From Spirochaetaceae bacterium (GTDB lineage: Bacteria > Spirochaetota > Spirochaetia > WRBN01): a DNA stretch of 20,690 bases. Position numbers and translations under genes: made by a program. This document shows positions 1 to 6,375 of this stretch, piece after piece. Numbering within the stretch: position 1 is the stretch's first letter; the number at the start of each line of letters is the position of its first letter. The DNA is taken from assembly GCA_020024055.1 (NCBI GenBank), contig JAHHUI010000014.1:1-20690 (forward strand). Reading direction: 5' to 3'. The notes beneath the pieces are model-generated. The model was not told the origin of the DNA. It was given only the letters and a program-made list of their open reading frames with translations, and did not search any database.

Positions 1-2
1 TT

Positions 3-521
3 GTTGGCGTGTATATGATGCTGCCAAGTCAGAAATTAGGGCTGCCCACAGTGGCTTCGGTGAATGTGGAAAGGTATATGGGTGAATGGTATGAAATTGC
101 TCGTCTTCCAAACAGATTTGAGAAAAACAGTATTTATGGCAATGTAAAAGCTGAATATAAAATGAATTCTAAAAAAGGTTATGTAGAAGTGCATAATTCT
201 TATCAGGATCAAAATGGTGAGATGAAATCTGCCAAAGGAATCGCTTTTGTGACAGACCCAGAGACAAACAGCAAGTTGAAAGTTTCCTTTTTGCCCGTAT
301 TGAAATATTGGGGTGTGGGTGCGGCTCCATATTATATCATTGAACTGGATGAAAAAAATTATAGGTATGCCATGGTAGGTTCGCCCGACAGGAAATATTT
401 ATGGATTTTAGCCAGAAGCGAGGCCCTTCCTACATTAACATATAATGCCCTGGTGAAAAGAGCTCAGGAATTGGGGTTTGAGACACAAAGGCTTTTTGTA
501 AATCCTATTGAGAAAAAATAG
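3..521 (+). CDS. blc: Lipocalin (Blc-like), 5' end cut by window edge
   Basis: Lipocalin of the bacterial Blc/apolipoprotein D group, small beta-barrels that bind lipids or other hydrophobic ligands, usually as outer-membrane lipoproteins in the periplasm. The diagnostic first motif, GEWYEIARLPNRFE, is present, followed by a central KVSF strand and the late motif YLWILAR that closes the barrel. The reading frame is open to the left edge. A GTG lies at position 9 and ATGs at 15 and 18, but the residues before the barrel (VGVYMMLPSQ) look like the tail of a signal or anchor segment, so the true start and any lipobox are probably outside the window. The barrel domain itself is complete. Ligand cannot be told from sequence. 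The stop is followed at once by the promoter of the next gene. Confidence 0.9.
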   Translation, partial: VGVYMMLPSQKLGLPTVASVNVERYMGEWYEIARLPNRFEKNSIYGNVKAEYKMNSKKGYVEVHNSYQDQNGEMKSAKGIAFVTDPETNSKLKVSFLPVLKYWGVGAAPYYIIELDEKNYRYAMVGSPDRKYLWILARSEALPTLTYNALVKRAQELGFETQRLFVNPIEKK

Positions 522-532
522 TTTTTAAAAAG

Positions 533-561
533 TTGACAGATAAAAATTTTTGTTATATAAA
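533..561 (+). promoter_or_regulatory. Strong sigma-70-type promoter
   Basis: A perfect TTGACA (533-538) and a TATAAA (556-561) are separated by exactly 17 bases. The predicted start is near 568, about 26 bases before the ATG at 594. It is the best housekeeping promoter seen in the window, and it drives a tiny membrane protein gene. Confidence 0.75.
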
Positions 562-593
562 GATCCTAATTTTAATATAAAAGAGGGGTCTTT

Positions 594-794
594 ATGCACG
601 TTAAAGCCAATAGTATTAGCTTATGGGTTAAAGTAATTGGTTCATTCATTCTTCTGACTGCCATGTGCCTGAAAGGATTCAATGTCTGGCAGATTAATAT
701 GCAAGATGTGATTACAACGGTGCTGGCTATGCAGGCCTTGGTTCTGCCTATCGATGTCAGCAAAATTAAAACGTCTACGGCTGATAAAGAATAA
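594..794 (+). CDS. Small two-helix membrane protein, holin-like
   Basis: A 66-residue protein with two hydrophobic segments (about residues 9-29 and 36-54) joined by a short turn, and a charged C-terminal tail (KIKTSTADKE). The ATG has a GAGGGG ribosome site seven bases upstream. No family is recognised with confidence. Size and topology fit small phage-type holins (two transmembrane segments, polar C-terminus), and the next two genes look like a spanin pair, which is the main reason for the suggestion. It has its own strong promoter and its own terminator, so it can be made independently of its neighbours. It could equally be an unrelated small stress or toxin-like membrane peptide. Confidence 0.65.
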   Translation: MHVKANSISLWVKVIGSFILLTAMCLKGFNVWQINMQDVITTVLAMQALVLPIDVSKIKTSTADKE

Positions 795-816
795 AACTAA
801 AATTATCAGTTTATTG

Positions 817-851
817 AAATTCTATGCCCTTCATGGGTATAGAATTTTTTT
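817..851 (+). terminator. Intrinsic terminator
   Basis: A 13-base stem with one G-T pair (817-829 against 835-847), a five-base loop and a run of seven T. It ends the transcript of the small membrane protein gene. A possible promoter, TTGAAA (814-819) and TATAGA (838-843) with an 18-base gap, lies on top of the hairpin and could serve the next gene; that promoter is weakly supported. Confidence 0.85.
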
Positions 852-893
852 AAACGACAGTCAGTATAACTGGAGATGAAAGAGGTATTTACT

Positions 894-1097
894 ATGTTAG
901 ATAATATCATTATGACGGCTGTTATTGCTGGCGTGGTTGCTGTTGTTTCATTTTTTTTAGGTATTATGACACGTAAATCTCGTGAGCAGGCACACGTGTT
1001 GAAGTCTATAAGCAAAACTGCCAAAGAATATGAGAAAATTAATTTAGAAGCACAAAAGGATACACGCAGTGATGAAGATGTTCTTAAGAAGTACTAG
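894..1097 (+). CDS. Small membrane-anchored coiled-coil protein, inner-spanin-like
   Basis: A 67-residue protein. One transmembrane helix near the N-terminus (about residues 4-24, ending at FFLG) is followed by a highly charged, alpha-helical tail rich in Lys, Glu and Ala. The ATG at 894 is preferred over the in-frame ATG at 876, because AAAGAGG (879-885) then lies eight bases upstream as a ribosome site. A single N-terminal anchor plus a periplasmic helical domain is the layout of phage inner spanins (Rz type). The last 29 bases overlap the start of a lipoprotein gene in another frame, as in overlapping Rz/Rz1 pairs. No sequence family is recognised, so the role is inferred from architecture only. 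Confidence 0.65.
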   Translation: MLDNIIMTAVIAGVVAVVSFFLGIMTRKSREQAHVLKSISKTAKEYEKINLEAQKDTRSDEDVLKKY

Positions 1098-1293
1098 TAT
1101 ACTGATATTAGTGGCTGCTTGCAGCCACTACAACAGCGCCGGCATAGCTGTGATGCCTGAGCCACCAGAGCATCCGGCTTTGAAGCGTCCCGAATTGATG
1201 GACCCTCAAGATAAGGCACGCCTGGCTGATTTCTATCGCAGCTATGAAGTCTATCTGAAGAAATTAAAGGCCTGGAAAAAGGCTTTTAAGTAA
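1069..1293 (+). CDS. Small lipoprotein, outer-spanin-like
   Basis: A 74-residue precursor. A short signal peptide ends in the lipobox VAAC at residues 15-18, giving a mature lipoprotein of about 57 residues. Serine follows the lipid-bearing cysteine, which suggests outer-membrane sorting. The mature part begins with a proline-rich stretch (PEPPEHPALKRPE) and ends in a basic amphipathic helix. AAAAGGA (1054-1060) gives ideal spacing to the GTG at 1069; the ATG at 1072 is the alternative and yields the same mature protein. The start lies inside the preceding gene in a different frame. Proline-rich small lipoproteins overlapping a membrane-anchored coiled-coil gene are typical of phage outer spanins (Rz1 type). 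Many small spirochaetal lipoproteins are also simply uncharacterised. Confidence 0.7.
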   Translation: MMKMFLRSTSILILVAACSHYNSAGIAVMPEPPEHPALKRPELMDPQDKARLADFYRSYEVYLKKLKAWKKAFK

Positions 1294-1331
1294 CGGTAAC
1301 CCAATCAGAAAATCGACACCAGGCCTTTTTT
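1266..1331 (+). terminator. Probable terminator, long loop
   Basis: A ten-base perfect stem (1266-1275 with 1319-1328) is followed by T residues to 1331. The left arm is inside the end of the lipoprotein gene and the loop is 43 bases, which is unusually long for an intrinsic terminator. Confidence 0.5.
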
Positions 1332-1372
1332 GTCTTAAACAATTGTGGTGTAATGATTTAAAAAGATAAAAT

Positions 1373-1457
1373 CTACCAAAGATAGGCCTTGAACCTATAC
1401 GGATCACCTCTAAGCAAATATTGAGTCTGGTATTTTGCCGTTTCGATTCCTGCCGTA
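1373..1457 (-). pseudogene. Degenerate tRNA-Leu copy
   Basis: Read on the minus strand, this stretch lines up with the intact tRNA-Leu at 1965-2047 over most of its length, sharing blocks such as CTTGAACC, TCACC and TTGAGTCT at the same spacing. The T arm is perfect (five pairs, loop TTCAAGG). The anticodon loop still reads CAA, but its stem has a mismatch, and the two acceptor strands no longer pair. It is therefore probably not a working tRNA. It may be a decayed duplicate or an old integration scar. Confidence 0.6.
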
Positions 1458-1479
1458 GGATACTTGTTCTATGAAAGCC

Positions 1480-1508
1480 TTGACAAGAGTTTTTGTTTTT
1501 ATAAAAAT
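1480..1508 (+). promoter_or_regulatory. Promoter placing the start point on the next ATG
   Basis: A perfect TTGACA (1480-1485) is followed, after 16-17 bases, by an A-rich -10 region (1502-1508). The hexamer is weak (TAAAAA or AAAAAT); a better TATAAA at 1500-1505 is only 14 bases away. The predicted start point is 1514-1515, at the ATG of the next gene. Confidence 0.4.
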
Positions 1509-1514
1509 GAAAAT

Positions 1515-1943
1515 ATGAAAAAACTAATGGCTCAAATGATTGTTGTGTTTTTGGTTTTGGAGATCGTGACAGGAATATTATTGATTACAATTTCTGCTTC
1601 TCCAAATTCTACTATAGATATGCGAGGCATTATTAAAATGGCACATAGATCAATTTTTTCTATTGCCTATCTTGTATTTGTTATTATTCATTGCTGGATG
1701 CTACGCAAATCTATTGCCAAGCAGTTGAGGAAGGGCAGGTTGGATACCAAGTATATTATTATACTTGCTCTCTTGGCCTTATCTGTCATGGCTTTTATTC
1801 CCGGCAAAGTTTTTGGTCCTTATCCCATTTCTCTCATCGTGCATGGCGTCGCTATTCCTTCGATGATTGCTGTTTTAATTTGGGTTCATATTCTTGCTCA
1901 GAAAAAAGCTAAAGCGGAAAGAGAAAGACTTCAAGGAAACTAG
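1515..1943 (+). CDS. Four-helix membrane protein, cytochrome b561/DUF4405-like
   Basis: A 142-residue integral membrane protein with four predicted helices. Two of them carry paired histidines: AHRS and IIHCW in helix 2 (16 residues apart), and VHGV and WVHIL in helix 4 (15 residues apart). This is the pattern for two stacked b-type haems in small cytochrome b561-like and DUF4405 proteins, which pass electrons across the membrane, often to flavin or metal reductase partners. That family link is by pattern, not by confident recognition. The frame is open from a TTG at 1464, but the ATG at 1515 starts a proper basic N-terminus and first helix. No Shine-Dalgarno precedes it, consistent with a leaderless message. 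It lies between a decayed and an intact tRNA-Leu. Confidence 0.7.
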   Translation: MKKLMAQMIVVFLVLEIVTGILLITISASPNSTIDMRGIIKMAHRSIFSIAYLVFVIIHCWMLRKSIAKQLRKGRLDTKYIIILALLALSVMAFIPGKVFGPYPISLIVHGVAIPSMIAVLIWVHILAQKKAKAERERLQGN

Positions 1944-1964
1944 CAATTTGTAAAAGTTAAGGTT

Positions 1965-2047
1965 TGCCGGAGATGGGACTTGAACCCATACGAGGTCACC
2001 CTCAGTAGATTTTGAGTCTACCGTGTCTGCCATTTCACCACTCCGGC
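1965..2047 (-). tRNA. tRNA-Leu (anticodon CAA)
   Basis: An 83-base tRNA on the minus strand. The acceptor stem GCCGGAG/CTCCGGC pairs fully with discriminator A. The anticodon stem GTAGA/TCTAC encloses a loop with CAA, the variable arm is long as in class II tRNAs, and the T arm has the loop TTCAAGT. CCA is not encoded. It lies 37 bases downstream of topA on the same strand. A TTGACA overlaps the topA stop, but no good -10 follows it, so expression could be from its own promoter or by read-through. Confidence 0.95.
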
Positions 2048-2084
2048 GCACTGTCCTTATCTTCTCATAAGAACGATTGTTTTG

Positions 2085-4472
2085 TCAAGATTCCTGTTTT
2101 TTCTGTGTCTTTTCACCGGGGATAGGCTTGGCGTTTTTACACTTAGGATAATTGGAACAGGCCAAAAACCATCCACTGCGTCCTTTCTTCACCACCATCT
2201 CGCCGCCACATTTTTCACACACTCCTGGGTTTTCCACCACCGGCGGCTGTTCCACTTCACCTGTGCTGGAAAGAGAGAGTGTGTTTTTGCACTCAGGATA
2301 GCCTGTACAGGCCAAGAAAGGCCCTCTTCGGCTCATTTTCACCACCATAGGCTTGCCGCATTTGTCACAGATTTGCTCTGGTGCCGCAGGCAGCACCACG
2401 GGCTTGCCCTGGCTGTCTGCCGACATGGTCATTTTGCATTCGGGATAGCGTGTGCATGAATAAAAATTTTTCCCCCAACGGCTTTTTTTCAACATCATAG
2501 CTGCGCCGCATGTGGGGCACTTCACCTCTTCCTGGTTCACGGCTGTCTCTGATTTTTCGTCGTCTGGAGTTTCATCTTCCTGCCCGGGCATAGGTAAAAG
2601 CCCTTTACATTCAGGATAGGAACTGCATCCCAAAAAGGCACCGCTTTTGCTGTATCGCACCACCAGGCCAGAGCCGCACAGCGGGCACACTTCTGGGCCT
2701 TCCCATGCGCGGCCTTTCAGCGGCTGAGCTTTTTCCATGGCTGAATCCAATTCATCTTTGAAGGGATGATAGAAATTGTCTAAAACCTGTGTGAAACTGG
2801 CTTTGCCTTCTTCAATATTATCCAAATGTGTTTCCATTGCGGCGGTGAATTGATAGTCAACAATATCATTAAAAAATTGGTCCAGCATATCATTCACGGC
2901 GATGCCCAGCTCGCTGGCATGAAAGGCCCGTGCCTTTTGAATGACATAGCCGCGTTCGAGGATGGTCTGAATAATGGGCGCATAGGTGGAAGGACGGCCA
3001 ATGCCTTCTTTTTCCAGGGCCTTCACCAGGCTTGCTTCGGTATAGCGCGCGGGCGGCTTGGTGAAATGCTGGGCAGGATGCCATTGCAGGAAATGCACCG
3101 GGCTGCCGGCCGCCAAAGGCGGCAGATATTGTTCGCCATGTACCTCTCCATCTTCGGATCCGCGGCGATCCAGGGCCAAAAAACCATTGAATAATAATGT
3201 GCGGCCCTTGGCCTCAAATTTGCCCTCTGCAGCTGTTAAATAAGCTGTCGTATTCAAGAAACGTGCATTGGGCATCTGGCTTTGAATGAAGCGCCGCCAG
3301 ATTAAGTCATACAGATTCCATTCATCATGGGAAAGGATACCCTTAAGTTTATCAGGAGTTAAGAATACCGATACAGGCCGTATGGCTTCGTGGGCTTCCT
3401 GGGCATTTTTGTCGCTGCTGCTATAGACATTGGGCTTTAAAGGCAGATATTTATCTCCATGCTTTTGGCTGATGTATTCGCGTGCCTCGGCAATTGCTGA
3501 AGGGTCTACCATCATTGAGTCTGTACGCATATAGGTGATAAGACCTGTGGCCACGCCATCCACTTCCACACCTTCATACAGTTTCTGGGCCACGCGCATT
3601 GTGCGTGTGGCGCCAAAGCGCAGGATAATATTGGCAGCCTGCTGCAATGTGCTGGTGATAAAAGGTCCATGCGGCTGGCTTTGAGATTCTTTGCTTTCCA
3701 CTTTGATCAGGTCAAAGGGCTGTTTGTCCAAAGCCTGCAGTACCTGCTGCATGCTCTGCTCGCTGGCGGCCAGGGGATTCCCCAATTCAAATCGTTTATC
3801 CTGCCAATGCGTCAGATGCGCGCGGAATTTTTCCTTGCTCTTTTCATCTTCAAGAGAGACATCCAGGCTCCAATATTCCTGGCTTTTAAAGGCACGGATT
3901 TGCTTCTCGCGTTCCACCACCATGCGCACCGCCGGGCTTTGCACACGGCCGGCAGACAGGCTCTTGGCAATTTTTTTCCATAAAAACGGAGACAGATTGA
4001 ACCCCACCAGGCGGTCAAGAGCGCGCCTTGCCTGCTGGGCATTCACCAAATTCATATCAATATCGCGCGCATTTTCCAGGGCTTGTAAAATTGCTTTTTT
4101 TGTCACGGCCTGATAGGTGATGCGACGGGTTTTTTCCTCTGGAAGCTCCAGGGCTTCTTTTAAATGCCAGGCAATGGCCTCACCTTCGCGGTCAGGGTCG
4201 GGTGCCAGGTAAATCTCGCTGGACATCTGGACGGCTTTTTTCAATTCCTGAATTTTTGCTTCTTTGCCTTTAATCGTTTCATATGTCATGGCATAGCCGT
4301 TGTCCACGTCAATGCCCAGGGCCTTTTTTCCGCGGCCTGTTTTGGGCAGATCGCGTACATGGCCAATGCTGGAAAGGGCAATAAAGTCATTCCCCAGGAA
4401 TTTCTGGATAATTTTGGCTTTGTGAGGGCTCTCTACGATAATAAGTTTTTTAGATGATTTGGCTGCAGACAT
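2085..4472 (-). CDS. topA: DNA topoisomerase I (type IA) with four zinc ribbons
   Basis: Relaxes negatively supercoiled DNA by cutting and rejoining one strand. The 795-residue protein starts with a Toprim domain (VESP with the catalytic Glu14, and DPDRE at 92-96 for Mg2+). The type IA core follows, with the active tyrosine Tyr314 in ITYMRTDS. The C-terminus (about residue 610 onward) holds four CxxC...C...C zinc ribbons in tandem, each with a YP[EK]CK end, the usual DNA-binding tail of bacterial TopA. The ATG at 4472 is chosen because GAGG lies six bases upstream; an in-frame TTG at 4484 lacks support. It has its own promoter at 4504-4532 and faces away from the V-ATPase operon. Confidence 0.97.
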   Translation of the reverse strand: MSAAKSSKKLIIVESPHKAKIIQKFLGNDFIALSSIGHVRDLPKTGRGKKALGIDVDNGYAMTYETIKGKEAKIQELKKAVQMSSEIYLAPDPDREGEAIAWHLKEALELPEEKTRRITYQAVTKKAILQALENARDIDMNLVNAQQARRALDRLVGFNLSPFLWKKIAKSLSAGRVQSPAVRMVVEREKQIRAFKSQEYWSLDVSLEDEKSKEKFRAHLTHWQDKRFELGNPLAASEQSMQQVLQALDKQPFDLIKVESKESQSQPHGPFITSTLQQAANIILRFGATRTMRVAQKLYEGVEVDGVATGLITYMRTDSMMVDPSAIAEAREYISQKHGDKYLPLKPNVYSSSDKNAQEAHEAIRPVSVFLTPDKLKGILSHDEWNLYDLIWRRFIQSQMPNARFLNTTAYLTAAEGKFEAKGRTLLFNGFLALDRRGSEDGEVHGEQYLPPLAAGSPVHFLQWHPAQHFTKPPARYTEASLVKALEKEGIGRPSTYAPIIQTILERGYVIQKARAFHASELGIAVNDMLDQFFNDIVDYQFTAAMETHLDNIEEGKASFTQVLDNFYHPFKDELDSAMEKAQPLKGRAWEGPEVCPLCGSGLVVRYSKSGAFLGCSSYPECKGLLPMPGQEDETPDDEKSETAVNQEEVKCPTCGAAMMLKKSRWGKNFYSCTRYPECKMTMSADSQGKPVVLPAAPEQICDKCGKPMVVKMSRRGPFLACTGYPECKNTLSLSSTGEVEQPPVVENPGVCEKCGGEMVVKKGRSGWFLACSNYPKCKNAKPIPGEKTQKKQES

Positions 4473-4503
4473 GAAATACCTCAAAAAATATAGACAGGTT
4501 TAT

Positions 4504-4532
4504 GATATACAGACTGTGTGGAAATTCGTCAA
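4504..4532 (-). promoter_or_regulatory. Sigma-70-type promoter of topA
   Basis: On the minus strand TTGACG (4527-4532) and TATATC (4504-4509) are 17 bases apart. The start point is expected near 4497, giving a leader of about 25 bases before the topA ATG. The site lies in the gap between the carboxypeptidase gene and topA, so topA need not depend on the upstream genes. Confidence 0.6.
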
Positions 4533-4561
4533 GTAAAAAATTAAGAAAACATAAAAAAAGA

Positions 4562-5383
4562 TTATTTATGCACTTTTTGCGTGTAAAAATGCCTTTGCCC
4601 ATTCCACCATGTTAAAAAGCGATATTGCAGGCCGCCAAAGAATTTCTGCTGAATTTGTATTGCATGCAGCCCAATATAGCGATAATGCCAGCTTTCATAT
4701 TTATAACCAGTCTGCTTTTCATGCGCGGCGGGGAATGAAAGAGAAAAGCCATATTTATGTGCATTTTCAGCAAGCCATACTTGCGCCGGCGTGCCTGTGA
4801 AAGAGCTGTTGATAGGATAAAAATCAACCGCTGTGCCCAGCTGATGCTGCGAGGCACCCGCCGGCGCTGAAATGCGCATCGCCTCTTTGCTGCCCAGTTT
4901 TTCTATCCAGCCTGCATAGGTCTTTTTCTGATACGCATAGCTTCGATAGCCGCTGGCCACATACAGAGCAATGCCCTCTTTTTCTGCGGCCTTTATCATC
5001 TTTTCCAGGTCTTTCATCATGAGAGAAGACACCATCAAATGCTTGCGCTTCACCCGGGCCCAGCTTTGCTCAGAGAGATCGGTCAAATCATCGGGGGCAT
5101 AATGTGAAGAAAGCTTATGCTGTTTGTCCACCAGCATAGTCAGCTCTCTGGGTTCTTTGATAATTTTTTCCAGCAGAGTTAAAAATTCTTTTTTATTCAG
5201 AATAATATTTTTTTGCGTCTGTGCATCTAAAGATGCCAAAGTCGCTTCAAATTCTTGCTGGCTCAGTGTTTTTTTAGACAAAAGCGACGTAGCATCCAGG
5301 GCAGGCAATCCCGCCGCCAGAAGATGCGCCGCATAGACAGTAAAGAAAAAGATCCTAGCCAAATTTGTCATAGAAAATCTCAT
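4562..5383 (-). CDS. VanY/LdcB-type D-Ala-D-Ala or L,D-carboxypeptidase (M15B)
   Basis: Zinc peptidase that trims the C-terminal residue of peptidoglycan stem peptides. The 273-residue precursor has an N-terminal signal peptide (about residues 1-25) and a linker. The M15B domain begins near residue 84 with the family opening LVDKQHKL. Catalytic features are complete: SGYRSY (144-149), zinc ligands His180 and Asp187 in SQHQLGTAVDF, and ExxH with Glu230 and His233. Substrate (pentapeptide or tetrapeptide) cannot be told from sequence. The start at 5383 overlaps the end of the flavoprotein gene by 29 bases, suggesting translational coupling; the ATG at 5371 is an equally good signal-peptide start. 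The product acts in the periplasm. Confidence 0.9.
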   Translation of the reverse strand: MRFSMTNLARIFFFTVYAAHLLAAGLPALDATSLLSKKTLSQQEFEATLASLDAQTQKNIILNKKEFLTLLEKIIKEPRELTMLVDKQHKLSSHYAPDDLTDLSEQSWARVKRKHLMVSSLMMKDLEKMIKAAEKEGIALYVASGYRSYAYQKKTYAGWIEKLGSKEAMRISAPAGASQHQLGTAVDFYPINSSFTGTPAQVWLAENAHKYGFSLSFPAAHEKQTGYKYESWHYRYIGLHAIQIQQKFFGGLQYRFLTWWNGQRHFYTQKVHK

Positions 5384-6359
5384 TCTCGCTCATGCCTTTG
5401 CTGGTGAGGAAAGAGATGGCAGCATGCAGCATGCCCGGCCCCCCGCATAAATAACCCTGGCTATTGGCAATTTCTTCAGACGTCAGGTGTTTTGTGGCTG
5501 TCTGCACCACATTGCCCACATCGCCAGACCAGGATTTTTTCACCACGTCTACACAGGGGTAAAATTTGAAATTAGGCAGGTTTTTGCCCAGCTGTGCCAT
5601 TTCTTCTTCATAAAACAAGTCATCTTCATCGTGCCCGCCAAAGAAGAAATGCACGGTGCGGTTAATTTTATAATCGCTCATATATTTCAGGATAGATCGC
5701 ATCGGCGCCATGCCCGAACCGCCGGCAATCATAATAATATGCTTATCGCTCTCGCGCAGATAAAAGTCACCGAATGGACCCACCAAAGACATTTGATCGC
5801 CTTCTTTCAGATGATTGTGAATATAGGTGGAAGCATAGCCGTTTTCCACCAGGCGCACTAAGAATTTCAATTCGCCTTTTTCTTCAGGAGAGGTGGCAAT
5901 GCTGTATGAACGGAAAGCAGAAAAAGTGACATTGCTATAGGCAGGAATGCGCAGCAGCATAAATTGCCCGGCTTTGAATACCGGCGGATTGTTCGCATCA
6001 CAGCTGACAGTCACTTCTTTAATGCTTTCTGTCATGTCTTTAATACTTGTTACTTTTGTGCGATACAGCTTTGCCGCCAATTCGTCATCAGAAAGGAAAA
6101 CCTGCACATCATTTTCCAGTTTGACCTGGCATGCCAGGCGCACGCCGTCTTCTCTTTCCTCATCGCTCAGGTGATTCATCTCGGCTTCTGTGAATGCCCC
6201 TGCCCCCCGCACGCGCACACGGCACAGCCCGCACAGTCCTTTTCCTCCACAGGCAGAGGGAACAAATAATCCTGCGCCGCTGAGCACCTGGAAGAGCAAT
6301 TTGCCCTCGGGCATTTCCAATACTTTCAGACCGTCATTGATAGTCACTTTTACAGACAT
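5355..6359 (-). CDS. Soluble NqrF-like 2Fe-2S/FAD/NAD(P)H oxidoreductase
   Basis: A 334-residue electron-transfer flavoprotein. Residues 1-95 form a plant-type 2Fe-2S ferredoxin domain with Cys37, Cys43, Cys46 and Cys77 (CX5CX2CX30C). Next is an FAD-binding barrel with RSYS (150-153), then a nucleotide-binding domain with GGSGMAPMRS (213-222) and a late CGGPGM motif. The order and detail match subunit F of the Na+-translocating NADH:quinone reductase. However, NqrF has an N-terminal membrane helix and this protein has none, and no other nqr gene is present. It may instead reduce a soluble partner. AGGAG lies eight bases before the ATG. It follows the TPR gene by 16 bases and overlaps the carboxypeptidase gene, so the three are probably one transcript. 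Confidence 0.85.
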   Translation of the reverse strand: MSVKVTINDGLKVLEMPEGKLLFQVLSGAGLFVPSACGGKGLCGLCRVRVRGAGAFTEAEMNHLSDEEREDGVRLACQVKLENDVQVFLSDDELAAKLYRTKVTSIKDMTESIKEVTVSCDANNPPVFKAGQFMLLRIPAYSNVTFSAFRSYSIATSPEEKGELKFLVRLVENGYASTYIHNHLKEGDQMSLVGPFGDFYLRESDKHIIMIAGGSGMAPMRSILKYMSDYKINRTVHFFFGGHDEDDLFYEEEMAQLGKNLPNFKFYPCVDVVKKSWSGDVGNVVQTATKHLTSEEIANSQGYLCGGPGMLHAAISFLTSKGMSENEIFYDKFG

Positions 6360-6375
6360 ATTAAAATCTCCTTTT

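Noticed and set aside
806..1024. A 72-codon frame on the minus strand over the inner-spanin-like gene
   Set aside because: No ribosome site, and it covers the terminator; the plus-strand gene has a good ribosome site and a sensible topology.
2826..4457. Several long open frames on the plus strand inside topA
   Set aside because: They are antisense to an intact, fully motif-bearing topA, lack ribosome sites and show no protein-like domains; they follow from codon bias of topA.
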